DNA of 64,000 nt from Streptomyces sp. F001 (lineage in GTDB: Bacteria; Actinomycetota; Actinomycetes; Streptomycetales; Streptomycetaceae). Positions 45,420 through 53,710 of this stretch are shown here, piece after piece. A model generated the notes under the pieces. It was not told where the DNA came from and did no database searches. It saw only the letters and a program-made list of their open reading frames with translations. Numbering within the stretch: position 1 is the stretch's first letter; each line of letters opens with the position of its first letter. The position numbers and the translations under genes are program-made. The stretch spans positions 1 through 64,000 of the forward strand of contig NZ_QZWF01000014.1 in assembly GCF_004187715.1 (NCBI RefSeq), in the 5' to 3' direction.

Positions 45420-46175
45420 TCAAAGCAGGTCGAACAGCAGCTGCACGGCACCGGTCTCCGGATGCCGTACGGGATGGGCCCGCACCCCGAACACCTCGGC
45501 GAGCAGCTCCGGTCGGAGCACGTCGTGCGGCGGCCCGGAGGCCACGACCCGGCCCCCCTCCACGACATACAGCAGATCGCAGTGCGCGGCGGCGAGGTTG
45601 AGGTCGTGCAGCGCGGCCAGCACGGTCAGCCCGCTGGCGCGGACGAGCGAAAGGACGTCCAACTGGTGGGCGATGTCGAGGTGGTTGGTGGGTTCGTCGA
45701 GCACCAGCACCCGGGGTTGCTGCGCCAGCGCCCGCGCGATCAGCACCCGCTGCTTCTCACCCCCGGACAGGGCGAGGAACCCACGCTCGGCGAGATGCCC
45801 GACGCCCGTCCGCTCCATGGCCTCGGCGCAGATCGCGGCGTCCTCGACGGCGGTGCGTCCCCGGTGCGGCAGCCGCCCCATCCGCACCACCTCGGCCACT
45901 GTGAAGTCGAACTCGGCCGACGACTCCTGCGGCAACGCGGCCAGCCGTCGGGCGGCGGCCCGCGGATCCATCGTGTACACGTCGTCCCCGTCCAGCCGCA
46001 CCACGCCGCCCGAGGGCCGCAACGCCCGGTACACGCACCGCAGCAAGGTCGACTTCCCGCTCCCGTTGGGCCCGACGAGCCCCACGAAGGCCCCGCTGTC
46101 GGCCGCGAGCCGGACGTCGTCCACCAGCCGCACCCCGGCGGCCTCGACCGACACGCCCTCCACATCGAGCCGCAT
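45420..46175 (-). CDS. ABC transporter ATPase, BtuD-like
   Basis: 251 aa FecE/BtuD-type ATPase. Walker A GPNGSGKS (35-42), Q-loop LPQESSAEFDFTV, signature LSGGEKQRVLIARAL, Walker B VLVLDEPTNHLD, H-loop LHDLNLA. ATG 46175 overlaps the permease stop. The frame remains open far upstream, but that part is antisense or out of frame to the permease. Confidence 0.94.
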   Translation of the reverse strand: MRLDVEGVSVEAAGVRLVDDVRLAADSGAFVGLVGPNGSGKSTLLRCVYRALRPSGGVVRLDGDDVYTMDPRAAARRLAALPQESSAEFDFTVAEVVRMGRLPHRGRTAVEDAAICAEAMERTGVGHLAERGFLALSGGEKQRVLIARALAQQPRVLVLDEPTNHLDIAHQLDVLSLVRASGLTVLAALHDLNLAAAHCDLLYVVEGGRVVASGPPHDVLRPELLAEVFGVRAHPVRHPETGAVQLLFDLL

Positions 46176-47257
46176 CAACGCCCCCCGAACGCATAGCCAC
46201 CGCGCCGCATCAGCAGCAGAAAGGCGGGCACCCCGACCACCGCCGTGATCACCCCGACCGGCAGCTCGACCGGCGCGAACAGCAGCCGCGACAGCACGTC
46301 CGCCCACACCAGCAGCACCGCCCCGGCGAGCGGAGCAACGGCCAGCACCCGCCGGTGATCGGCGCCGACCAGCATCCGTACGACATGCGGCACCATCAGC
46401 CCGACGAAGCCGACCGCCCCGCTCACCGCGACGACGGTCCCCGTCACGGCCGCCGTCACCAGGAACAACTCCCGCCGCAGCCGCGCGGCCGGGACTCCCA
46501 GGGCCGCAGACGTCTCGTCCCCCATCGCCAGCGCGTTCAGCGCCTCGGCGCGCAGCCGCAGCCACGCCCACCCGGCCGCCACGGTCACCGCGACGATCGG
46601 CACCCGCGCCCAGGTGGCCCCGCCCAGGCTGCCCAGCAGCCACATCATCGCCGACCGGGCGGCCTCGCCCCGGGCAGCGCCGAACACCATCACCGTGGTG
46701 AGCGCCTCGAACCCGTACGCCATCGCCGTCCCCGTCAGAATCAGCCGCAGCGGCGTCAGCCCGTGCGCCGACCGGGCGACGGCGTACACGATCGCCATGG
46801 CAGCGAGCGCGGACCCGAACGCGGACACGGACAGCGCCCACACCCCGAGTCCGGCGAACGCCCCGAGCAGGATCACGGCGTTGGCACCGACAGCCGCCCC
46901 GGACGAGATCCCCAACACGAACGGATCGGCGAGCGCGTTCCGCACCATCGCCTGCACGGCGACCCCGACGGTGGCGAGCCCCGCCCCGACGACAGCCGCG
47001 AGCACGACGCGCGACAGCCGGATCTCCCAGACGATGGTGTACGCCGCCACGTCCCCGGCACCGATGGTCCCGCCGGTGAAACCGGCCCCGAGGAACCGGA
47101 AGACGTCTTCCCAGCCGACCCCGGCGGCGCCCAGCCCCACCCCGCACACGAGCGACCCGAGCAGGAGTAACCCCAGCACGACAACCAACAGGGGAACGGG
47201 TATCCGGCCTGGATGTCGGCGCACGGCGGCGGTCCTTCGCCTCGGCTCGCAGTCCAC
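46175..47257 (-). CDS. ABC transporter permease, BtuC-like
   Basis: 360 aa FecCD/BtuC-family permease with about ten membrane segments. WEIRLSRVVLAAVVGAGLATVGVAVQAMVRNALADPFVLGISSGAAVGA is the strongly conserved N-terminal block; GAVGFVGLMVPHVVRMLVGADHRRVLAVAPLAGA contains the ATPase-coupling helix. GTG 47257. First gene after the cobalamin riboswitch. Confidence 0.94.
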   Translation of the reverse strand: MDCEPRRRTAAVRRHPGRIPVPLLVVVLGLLLLGSLVCGVGLGAAGVGWEDVFRFLGAGFTGGTIGAGDVAAYTIVWEIRLSRVVLAAVVGAGLATVGVAVQAMVRNALADPFVLGISSGAAVGANAVILLGAFAGLGVWALSVSAFGSALAAMAIVYAVARSAHGLTPLRLILTGTAMAYGFEALTTVMVFGAARGEAARSAMMWLLGSLGGATWARVPIVAVTVAAGWAWLRLRAEALNALAMGDETSAALGVPAARLRRELFLVTAAVTGTVVAVSGAVGFVGLMVPHVVRMLVGADHRRVLAVAPLAGAVLLVWADVLSRLLFAPVELPVGVITAVVGVPAFLLLMRRGGYAFGGR

Positions 47258-47264
47258 GGCGAGC

Positions 47265-47410
47265 GATCAACGGATGGCACACCGCCCACGGGTAATCGGG
47301 CTCGCACGTGGACTGTTGGGTCCTCGTACACACCGTTGCGGGTCAGCGCCGGACTCTCACCGGACTTCCCCCGCGGGAGGCGCCGTGAGCGTAGCAGCCG
47401 ACGGAGGTGA
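47265..47410 (-). ncRNA. cobalamin riboswitch
   Basis: On the minus strand the conserved core reads GGGGAAGTCCGGTGAGAG, then TCCGGCGCTGACCCGCAACG (between about 47371 and 47333), which is the cobalamin riboswitch core (GGGAA...CCGGTG...TCCGG...CTG.CCCGCAAC). Downstream AGCCCGATTACCC (about 47303-47289) fits the B12-box region. It lies directly before the BtuC-like gene, so excess B12 should shut down the uptake operon. Exact ends are estimated. Confidence 0.9.
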
Positions 47411-47422
47411 ACGGGCTCTGGA

Positions 47423-47524
47423 GGTGACCTGACCGTCCAGGGGTCGGCCGCGCGGACGGCGTTCATCGGCACCGTCGGGGCCGCCCGCTTCTTTGTCAGT
47501 GTCGTGCTTCCGCGAGGCGAGTAA
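47423..47524 (+). pseudogene. DUF397 gene remnant (3' end only)
   Basis: In-frame codons read LTVQGSAARTAFIGTVGAARF and end FVSVVLPRGE with stop TAA 47522-47524. They match the C-terminus of the intact DUF397 protein at 48412 (IGSAAWTEFVGTVGAARF, SASVVLPRAE). The 5' part is missing, so this is a truncated paralogue. It forms the outer left arm of the large inverted repeat described next. Confidence 0.75.
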
Positions 47525-47848
47525 AGGGCGCTCCACTCCGCTGCGCTGCGTTCCGCGTCGCCTTCGGCGATGGCCCTGCGGGCCACCCTTGACTCGCCTC
47601 GCTCCAGCACGGGTGAGAAGCGAGCGAGCGGCCCGGAAAGGCGGGTGGCCGAGGCAGGCGGTCGCCTCCGTCGGCTGCGGAGCGGGCCGGGGTTGGCGGG
47701 CGCGGCAGCGGGGTGGGGGCACGCCGGCTCGGTTAAGCGGCCCTGCGGGCGGTGGGTGGCTGGGGCGCGCCAGGCGGATGGGGTAAGACGGGTCGGCATA
47801 GCGGCTTTCCCCCGGCGGGAGGCAGAGGTGGCGGAGGGGGCGAGCACG

Positions 47849-47871
47849 GACTTGCCGGGCCCCGGCAAGTC
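47849..47871. repeat. 23-bp perfect palindrome
   Basis: GACTTGCCGGG-C-CCCGGCAAGTC, 11-bp arms around one base, inside the left half of the large inverted repeat. Confidence 0.8.
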
Positions 47872-47912
47872 ACGGATGTCACACCAGCCTCACGGACCGC
47901 ACCCCGGCAGGT

Positions 47913-47989
47913 AATTGGCCGATTTGGGCCACGGGCAGGCAGTCCCACCTGGGCTTTCTCTCCCCCTGGGTGGCCCAAATCGGCCAATT
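47913..47989. repeat. 20-bp inverted repeat at the centre of the large palindrome
   Basis: Left arm AATTGGCCGATTTGGGCCAC (47913-47932) and right arm GTGGCCCAAATCGGCCAATT (47970-47989) are perfect reverse complements around a 37-base loop. AT-rich ends stand out in the surrounding GC-rich DNA. Confidence 0.85.
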
Positions 47990-48093
47990 CCTGGTCCAGC
48001 GTCAGCGCCAGCGTCTGGCATCGGAACCCGAGGGACGCCTTGCCAGTCACAGACCCCGGACGCTGCCACCCGCCCGCCTCCCACCGGCCGGGT

Positions 48094-48237
48094 GCCGCTG
48101 AGCCCACCCAGCGTGCCCCCACCGCGACGCGGCCGTCACCACCCACACCGACGCCGCTGAGCCGACCGCGGCGTGCCTTCCCTGCTGGCGCGCCCCAGCC
48201 CCCACCATCCGTCAGCCGCTGAGCCCACCCGGCGTGC
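48094..48237. repeat. three ~60-bp spaced direct repeats, with an inverted copy at 47719-47741
   Basis: GCCGCTGAGCCCACCCAGCG (48094), GCCGCTGAGCCGACCGCGGC (48153) and GCCGCTGAGCCCACCCGGCG (48215), each followed by GTGC within 1-4 bases, spaced 59 and 62 bases. A diverged inverted copy sits at 47719-47741 in the left half. Units two and three also share GCGCCCCA(G/A)CCCC. Confidence 0.7.
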
Positions 48238-48411
48238 GTGCGAGGCGCTGACGCGCCCCAACCCCGGCCAACGCCCCAGCCGACCCGCATGGTCGGCCGA
48301 CCTGGGGCACCCGCCTTTCCGGGCCGCTCGCTCGCTTCTCACCCGTGCTGGAGCGAGCCGAGTCAAGGGTCGGCCGCAGGCCGATCGCCGTCAGGCGACG
48401 CGCAGCGCCCT

Positions 48412-48645
48412 TTACTCGGCTCGTGGAAGCACGACACTGGCAGAGAAGCGGGCGGCCCCGACGGTGCCGACGAACTCCGTCCAGGCTGCCGACCCGATCA
48501 CGACCACTGGACCGTGCGGCACCTTGCTGTCCCGGACGGGGACAACGCCGGGGACTCCGTCGGCGACCTCGACGCAGCTGCCGCCGTTGCCGTCGCTGTA
48601 GGTGCTCTTGCGCCAGCTCGCGTTGCTCAGGCCGTACTCGCCCAT
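48412..48645 (-). CDS. DUF397 domain protein
   Basis: 77 aa DUF397 protein: NASWRKSTYSDGNGGSCVEVAD, VRDSKVPHGPVVVIGSAAWTEF, ending ASVVLPRAE. Such small proteins pair with WhiJ-like XRE regulators in Streptomyces development loci. It overlaps the upstream XRE gene by 19 bases, so translation is coupled. Its 3' end is copied in inverse orientation at 47423-47524. Confidence 0.9.
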   Translation of the reverse strand: MGEYGLSNASWRKSTYSDGNGGSCVEVADGVPGVVPVRDSKVPHGPVVVIGSAAWTEFVGTVGAARFSASVVLPRAE

Positions 48646-49460
48646 CGTCTGAAGTCCTCCGCCGCCAACTCGATCAGGGCCAGGGACGCCTCCGGCGACA
48701 GCGCGGCGGCCCTGATCAGATCGTATGCCGCGTACGCTCGCTTCACCACAGCCGGATCGTCCAGCAGATTCCCCGAATACACGGCTTCTGTATAGGCGGT
48801 TGGTGGAGCGTCGTCGAACTCCATCAACTCCAGCATGCCGTTCATGAGGGCGTACGCCCCCGCCGCATACGGCAGCACCTGCACCAGCACCGTTCGCTCC
48901 CGCGCCAGCGCCGCCACGCGTTCCAGCTGCTCCGCCATGACGGCGGGGCTGCCGACCGGGATGCGCAGCATGTTCTCGTGCAGAACGACCCAATACACGG
49001 GCCTTGTAGCGTCCTTGAGGATGTGCTGGCGCTCCAGTCGGCCGGACACCTTGTCCTCGATGTACTCGTCCGTCGCGAACCGGTTCATCGCCAGCGTCAC
49101 CGCACGCGCGTACTCCGCGGTCTGCAAGAGGCCCGGCACCAGCGCGGGCGCGAACTCGCAGATCTTCGTCGCCAGCCGCTCCAGCTCCGCCGCCTTCGCG
49201 AAGTAATCCGCGTACCGATGGTCCTTGATGAGCTTTCGCCAAAGCCGTTCGAAAATACCGTCGGTTTGCAGGGCCTCATCAATCCGCTGCGCCACATCAA
49301 GCTGAGGCTTCCGAATCGCCTGTTCGAACTGCCCGATATATCCGCCGGAGACAAATACCCGGGTTCCTAACTCCACCTGAGTGATCCCGGCGTCCTCTCT
49401 CCGCCGCTTCAACTCCGCCCCGAAGAACTCCCACGCCGCCTGACGTGAACCGTTGGCCAT
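48627..49460 (-). CDS. XRE family regulator with DUF5753 (WhiJ-like)
   Basis: 277 aa regulator. N-terminal helix-turn-helix FFGAELKRRREDAGITQVELGTRVFVSGGYIGQFE, then a DUF5753 ligand-binding-like domain (FAPALVPGLLQTAEYARAV, LHENMLRIPVGSPAVMAEQLERV, VLPYAAGAYALMNGMLELMEF). Followed by DUF397, the standard WhiJ/AbaA-type pair. The frame is open upstream, but the part beyond ATG 49460 overlaps the divergent genes. Confidence 0.92.
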   Translation of the reverse strand: MANGSRQAAWEFFGAELKRRREDAGITQVELGTRVFVSGGYIGQFEQAIRKPQLDVAQRIDEALQTDGIFERLWRKLIKDHRYADYFAKAAELERLATKICEFAPALVPGLLQTAEYARAVTLAMNRFATDEYIEDKVSGRLERQHILKDATRPVYWVVLHENMLRIPVGSPAVMAEQLERVAALARERTVLVQVLPYAAGAYALMNGMLELMEFDDAPPTAYTEAVYSGNLLDDPAVVKRAYAAYDLIRAAALSPEASLALIELAAEDFRRWASTA

Positions 49461-49575
49461 GGCCAACCCCCTTGCCCTGCCCCCGCTTTGTAGCGCACAA
49501 GCTCCTGCCGAGTGTAGGGCGACCAGGTCATTCTGGAGTCGGAAAGCGTGAAACTCGATGGCGAAGGGGAACCAG

Positions 49576-49782
49576 GTGGAAGCACGACACTCGGCGCTGT
49601 GCGTCGAAGAGGCGGAGGACACCTTGAATGAATTGCGGACGGCACTCGAAAAGGCCGGAATTACCCTGCCGTCACTGCGACTCGATCCGGCGAGCCTTGC
49701 CCGGGAGGCGCCCTGTCCGCTGGTGGAACTGGGCCGGTGTTCGATGGAGACCGCGCGTCGGCTCGCGGCGGTGATCCGGTGA
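49576..49782 (+). CDS. small hypothetical protein of the WhiJ/DUF397 locus
   Basis: 68 aa, no named domain: HSALCVEEAEDTLNELRTALEKAGITLPSL, then a C-terminal CPLVELGRCSMETARRLAAVI segment. Helical, two cysteines. GTG 49576 has AGGGGA 5 bases upstream; ATG 49558 is an alternative. Divergent from the XRE gene and overlapping the next gene, a recurrent arrangement in Streptomyces. Confidence 0.7.
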   Translation: MEARHSALCVEEAEDTLNELRTALEKAGITLPSLRLDPASLAREAPCPLVELGRCSMETARRLAAVIR

Positions 49783-49994
49783 AGCCCCCGGTCGGGTCGT
49801 ATGTCGTGGACACCCGGACCGGGCGCCTGGGCGTCGTCATGGGGCATGAGGGGCCGTACGTGCAGGTGAGACCGTACGGCGGCGGGCGGGAGTGGGACGC
49901 CGATCCCGGCGTCCTGCGCCACGCCACCGCGGCCGAGCGGCTCAGCGCGGCCACCGCGTACGCGAACGCCCGCAGCCGGGGTGAGGTTCCTTGA
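49779..49994 (+). CDS. small hypothetical protein
   Basis: 71 aa: VGSYVVDTRTGRLGVVMGHEGPYVQVRPYGGGREWDADPGVLR then an Ala-rich helix. An SH3-like small beta-barrel is plausible. The GTG start overlaps the preceding TGA (GTGA), so it is coupled to the 68-aa gene. Common companion of WhiJ/DUF397 loci; role unknown. Confidence 0.72.
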   Translation: MKPPVGSYVVDTRTGRLGVVMGHEGPYVQVRPYGGGREWDADPGVLRHATAAERLSAATAYANARSRGEVP

Positions 49995-50037
49995 AGGAGG
50001 CGAAGGAGGGGCCACCCGCGTAGGGAAGAATGGGCGC

Positions 50038-50784
50038 ATGAGCCTGTTCCGCGACGACGGCATCGTGCTGCGCACCCAGAAGCTGGGTGAGGCGGACCGG
50101 ATCATCACGCTGCTCACCCGCAGTCACGGGCGGGTACGCGCCGTAGCGCGGGGGGTGCGGCGGACCAAGTCCAAGTTCGGGGCGCGGCTCGAGCCCTTCT
50201 CGCACGTGGACGTGCAGTTCTTCGCGCGGGGCAGCGAGCTGATCGGGCGCGGGCTGCCGCTGTGCACGCAGAGCGAGACCATCGCTCCGTACGGCGGCGG
50301 CATCGTCACCGACTACGCCCGGTACACCGCCGGGACGGCGATGCTGGAGACCGCCGAGCGGTTCACCGATCACGAGGGCGAGCCGGCCGTCCAGCAGTAC
50401 CTGCTGCTCGTCGGCGCCCTGCGCACGCTGGCCCGGGGGGAGCACGCACCGCACCTCGTCCTCGACGCCTTCCTGCTGCGCTCCCTCGCCGTGAACGGCT
50501 ACGCGCCGAGCTTCACCGACTGCGCGCGCTGCGGTCTGCCGGGGCCGAACCGGTTCTTCTCGGTGGCGTCCGGCGGATCCGTCTGCGTCGACTGCCGGGT
50601 GCCCGGCAGCGTCGTACCCTCGCCGCAGACCCTGGAACTGCTCGGCGCGCTGCTTACGGGAGACTGGGAGACCGCGGACGCCTGCGAACCGCGGTACGTG
50701 CGCGAGGGGAGCGGGCTGGTGTCCGCGTACCTGCACTGGCATCTGGAGCGAGGGCTGCGGTCCCTGCGGTATGTAGAGAAGTAA
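50038..50784 (+). CDS. recO: DNA repair protein RecO
   Basis: 248 aa recombination mediator that loads RecA at gaps with RecFR. N-terminal OB fold (LFRDDGIVLRTQKLGEADRIITLLTRSHGRVRAVARGVRR), helical middle, and a zinc finger CARCG...CVDC. ATG 50038, followed closely by uppS, the usual actinobacterial pairing. Confidence 0.95.
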   Translation: MSLFRDDGIVLRTQKLGEADRIITLLTRSHGRVRAVARGVRRTKSKFGARLEPFSHVDVQFFARGSELIGRGLPLCTQSETIAPYGGGIVTDYARYTAGTAMLETAERFTDHEGEPAVQQYLLLVGALRTLARGEHAPHLVLDAFLLRSLAVNGYAPSFTDCARCGLPGPNRFFSVASGGSVCVDCRVPGSVVPSPQTLELLGALLTGDWETADACEPRYVREGSGLVSAYLHWHLERGLRSLRYVEK

Positions 50785-50839
50785 GCACGTAGAGAAGTAA
50801 GCGACAACACGCATGTCGGGCAAGAGGAGACGAGACCAC

Positions 50840-51679
50840 ATGGCCGTACGCGGGTTTCTGGGCCGCCAGCGCCGCGAGTACAAGACGCCGGAGCCGCATC
50901 CGTCCGGCGCCCGCGCGCCGAAGCTCCCCGGTGAGCTGATCCCCGGCCATGTGGCGATCGTCATGGACGGGAACGGGCGTTGGGCGAAGCAGCGCGGGCT
51001 GCCGCGCACCGAGGGCCACAAGGTGGGCGCCGAGCGCGTGCTGGACGTGCTGCAGGGCGCGATCGAGATGGGCGTCGGGGCGATCTCGCTGTACGCCTTC
51101 TCCACCGAGAACTGGAAGCGGTCGCCGGACGAGGTGCGCTTCCTGATGAACTTCAACCGGGACTTCATCCGCAAGACCCGTGACCAGCTCGACGAACTCG
51201 GGGTTCGGGTGCGGTGGGTGGGGCGGATGCCCAAGCTGTGGAAGTCGGTCGCCAAGGAGCTGCAGATCGCTCAGGAGCAGACCAAGGGGAACGACCGGCT
51301 GACGTTGTACTTCTGCATGAACTACGGCGGGCGGGCCGAGATCGCGGATGCCGCTCAGGCCCTGGCCGAGGACGTACGGGCCGGGCGGCTCGACCCGTCC
51401 AAGGTCACCGAGAAGACCTTCGCGAGGTACCTCTACTACCCCGACATGCCGGACGTCGACCTGTTCCTGCGCCCCAGCGGCGAGCAGCGCACCTCCAACT
51501 ACCTGCTCTGGCAGAGCGCCTACGCCGAGATGGTCTTCCAGGACGTCCTGTGGCCGGACTTCGACCGCCGCGACCTGTGGCGGGCGTGTGTGGAGTACGC
51601 CTCCCGCGACCGCCGCTTCGGTGGGGCGATTCCTAACGAGGAGCTGCTGGCGATGGAGGGCAAGCAGCCGCGCGGCTGA
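50840..51679 (+). CDS. uppS: isoprenyl (undecaprenyl) diphosphate synthase
   Basis: 279 aa cis-prenyltransferase for the cell-wall lipid carrier. Catalytic HVAIVMDGNGRWAKQRGLPR, GAISLYAFSTENWKRS, NYGGRAEIADA, and the C-terminal DVDLFLRPSGEQRTSNYLLWQSAYAEMVF with substrate-binding residues. ATG 50840 follows GAGGAGA; ATG 50813 is less likely. Confidence 0.95.
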   Translation: MAVRGFLGRQRREYKTPEPHPSGARAPKLPGELIPGHVAIVMDGNGRWAKQRGLPRTEGHKVGAERVLDVLQGAIEMGVGAISLYAFSTENWKRSPDEVRFLMNFNRDFIRKTRDQLDELGVRVRWVGRMPKLWKSVAKELQIAQEQTKGNDRLTLYFCMNYGGRAEIADAAQALAEDVRAGRLDPSKVTEKTFARYLYYPDMPDVDLFLRPSGEQRTSNYLLWQSAYAEMVFQDVLWPDFDRRDLWRACVEYASRDRRFGGAIPNEELLAMEGKQPRG

Positions 51680-51709
51680 GTCCGGCCGCTGGTAGATAGA
51701 GTTCCGCCC

Positions 51710-52240
51710 ATGGTTCACCAGGGGCGGGACATCATTCAGGACAGTGGCACTGACACCGTCGAGCTGGCCTTCCGGCCGACACGGGCCGACATTCTCCGAG
51801 GCATACAGGTCCGTGACCGCATTCGGCGGCTGGCGCCGGTGCGGTGGGCGGTCGCGGTGCTGTTCGCTGCATTCGGCGTGTTTCTCGCCTTCGGTGGGGC
51901 GGATGCGGCGCCGGGGGTCGCGCTTTCGCTGCTGACCGCGGTCCTGATCTGGGGCACGCCCCGCATTCAGGCCAACCATGTGTTCCGGACCGTCTCGTGG
52001 CAGGGCGAGTATCGGGCCACGGTGTCCGATGCCGGGATCACGGTCGAGACCGAGCACACCACGCTGACGCAGCGCTGGTCGCTGTTCCGTGGTTACCGCG
52101 AGACTCGTGATCATCTGGTGCTGCTCAGCCGCGACCCGAACATCCTGATCCTGGAGGTCGCGCCCAAACGCGGTCTGCGCACCGAGGAGGACGTGCAGCG
52201 CCTGCGGGCCCTGCTCGACCGTCACCTCTCCCGCGTATGA
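51710..52240 (+). CDS. YcxB-like domain membrane protein
   Basis: 176 aa protein with two adjacent membrane helices (VRWAVAVLFAAFGVFLAF and GVALSLLTAVLIWGTP) and a C-terminal YcxB-like beta domain (GEYRATVSDAGITVETEHTTLTQRWSLFRGYRETRDHLVLL). Function unknown. Converges on zur with a hairpin between. Confidence 0.75.
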   Translation: MVHQGRDIIQDSGTDTVELAFRPTRADILRGIQVRDRIRRLAPVRWAVAVLFAAFGVFLAFGGADAAPGVALSLLTAVLIWGTPRIQANHVFRTVSWQGEYRATVSDAGITVETEHTTLTQRWSLFRGYRETRDHLVLLSRDPNILILEVAPKRGLRTEEDVQRLRALLDRHLSRV

Positions 52241-52276
52241 CGGCCGGAACGACGACGGCTCCTACTCCTGCGTGAA

Positions 52277-52315
52277 CCGCGGCGACATGCTGCCCTGAAC
52301 CTGCCGTCGCCGCGG
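52277..52315. terminator. bidirectional terminator hairpin candidate
   Basis: CCGCGGCGAC (52277-52286) pairs perfectly with GTCGCCGCGG (52306-52315) in the 77-base gap between the converging YcxB-like and zur genes. Confidence 0.6.
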
Positions 52316-52317
52316 CC

Positions 52318-52737
52318 TCAGCCGCCGCAGGCCGCCGCGCACTCCGCGCACGTGCCGAAAATCTCCACCGTGTGCGCCACGTTGACGTAGCCGTGTTCCG
52401 CGGCGATGGCCTCGGCCCATGTCTCGACCGCCGGGCCCTCGACCTCGACGGCCTTGCCGCAGGTGCGGCAGACGAGGTGGTGGTGGTGGTCGCCGGTGGA
52501 GCAGCGGCGGTAGACGGACTCGCCGTCGGAGGTGCGCAGGACGTCGACCTCGCCGGCCTCGGCGAGGGACTGCAGGGTGCGGTAGACCGTGGTCAGGCCG
52601 ACGGCGTCGCCCTTGTGCTTGAGCATGTCGTGCAGTTCCTGCGCGCTGCGGAACTCCTCGACCTCTTCCAAGGCTGCCGCCACGGCGGCGCGCTGCCGAG
52701 TGGCGCGGCCCTTCACGGGCGGTCCAGCGGTCGTCAC
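52318..52737 (-). CDS. zur: zinc uptake regulator Zur (Fur family)
   Basis: 139 aa Fur-family repressor. Winged helix TRQRAAVAAALEEVEEFRSAQELHDML...VGLTTVYRTLQSLAEAGEVDVL, metal-site GDHHHHLVCRTCGKAVEV, and C-terminal structural cysteines CAECAAACGG. GTG 52737 follows GGAGG by 6 bases. Last gene of znuA-znuC-znuB-zur, which identifies it as Zur rather than Fur. Confidence 0.95.
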   Translation of the reverse strand: MTTAGPPVKGRATRQRAAVAAALEEVEEFRSAQELHDMLKHKGDAVGLTTVYRTLQSLAEAGEVDVLRTSDGESVYRRCSTGDHHHHLVCRTCGKAVEVEGPAVETWAEAIAAEHGYVNVAHTVEIFGTCAECAAACGG

Positions 52738-52795
52738 TGGTTGCCTCCTTGCGTTGCTTCTGCCGGGCCATTGTGCCAGCCCGGACTGGGCGCGG

Positions 52796-53698
52796 TCAGA
52801 CGCCGATCTCGTCCTGCGCACCCCTGCTGGCCGGAATTGCACACTCCGCCGGGGCCCCGGAGGGGTGCGCGGCGGCCAGCACCCGCGCGCGGCGCCGGGC
52901 GAGCGGCGTGGCCAGGGCGGTCAGCACGATGAACGCGCCGATCGTCAGCAGCACGATGGTCGCGCCGGGCGGAACGTCCTGGTAGTACGAGGTGATCGTG
53001 CCGCCGGTGGTCACGCCGACCCCGATGGCGACCGCGATCGCGAACGTGGCCGCGAAGCTGCGGCTGAGCTGCTGGGCGGCGGCCACCGGGACCACCATCA
53101 GCGCCGAGACGAGCAGCAGACCGACCACCCGCATCGCCACGGTGACCGTCACCGCCGCGGTGACGGCCGTGAGCAGGTTCAGCGCCCGCACCGGCAGGCC
53201 CGTCACCCGGGCGAACTCCTCGTCCTGGCTGACCGCGAAGAGCTGTCGGCGCAGCCCCAGGGTGACCAGCACGACGAACGCGGCGAGGATGCAGATCGCC
53301 GTGACGTCCGACTCGCTCACCGTCGACAGGGACCCGAAGAGGTACGACGTGAGGTTGGCGTTGGAGCCGGTCGGCGCGAGGTTGATGAACATCACGCCGC
53401 CGGCCATACCGCCGTAGAAGAGCATCGCGAGGGCGATGTCGCCGCGGGTCTTGCCGTACCAGCGGATCAGCTCCATCAGGACGGCGCCGAGGATGGACAC
53501 CAGGGTCGCCATCCACACCGGCGACCAGGAGAGCAGGAAGCCGAGGCCGACGCCGGTCATCGCGACGTGGCCGATGCCGTCGCCCATCAGGGCCTGGCGG
53601 CGCTGGACGAGGTAGATGCCGATCGCGGGGGCGGTGATGCCGACGAGGACGGCGGCGAGCAGGGCCCGCTGCATGAAGGCGTAGTTCAGGAATTCCAT
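52796..53698 (-). CDS. znuB: zinc ABC transporter permease ZnuB
   Basis: 300 aa ABC-3 family permease with about eight membrane segments: FMQRALLAAVLVGITAPAIGIYLVQRRQALMGDGIGHVAMTGVGLG, then AALNTSYLFG-like and LVSALMVVPVAAAQQL. 12 bases after znuC and 58 before zur in the same operon. Confidence 0.94.
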   Translation of the reverse strand: MEFLNYAFMQRALLAAVLVGITAPAIGIYLVQRRQALMGDGIGHVAMTGVGLGFLLSWSPVWMATLVSILGAVLMELIRWYGKTRGDIALAMLFYGGMAGGVMFINLAPTGSNANLTSYLFGSLSTVSESDVTAICILAAFVVLVTLGLRRQLFAVSQDEEFARVTGLPVRALNLLTAVTAAVTVTVAMRVVGLLLVSALMVVPVAAAQQLSRSFAATFAIAVAIGVGVTTGGTITSYYQDVPPGATIVLLTIGAFIVLTALATPLARRRARVLAAAHPSGAPAECAIPASRGAQDEIGV

Positions 53699-53710
53699 GG
53701 TGGGGCCTTC

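Larger units (their letters stand above)
47448..48490. repeat. large imperfect inverted repeat, gene-free centre
   Basis: The left arm (47448 to about 47770) reads outward-to-inward like the reverse complement of the right arm (about 48490 to 48190). Shared pieces are the DUF397 3' end, GAGTAAAGGGCGCT, CTCGCTCCAGCACGGGTGAG, AGCGAGCGAGCGGCCCGGAA and AGGCGGGTG. The left arm has a ~22-base insertion (near 47531-47552). The centre of symmetry is near 47,970. About 890 bases (47525-48411) contain no credible gene; open frames there are palindrome artefacts. Likely recombination between two DUF397-linked repeat elements. Confidence 0.75.

Noticed and set aside
48094..48237. CRISPR array
   Set aside because: Only three imperfect 23-bp units with GC-rich, partly shared spacers and no cas genes in the window.
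47733..48366. Open frames on both strands in the palindromic region (for example 47752-48222 plus, 47733-48290 minus)
   Set aside because: They mirror one another because the DNA is an inverted repeat. Low complexity, no ribosome binding sites, no domains.
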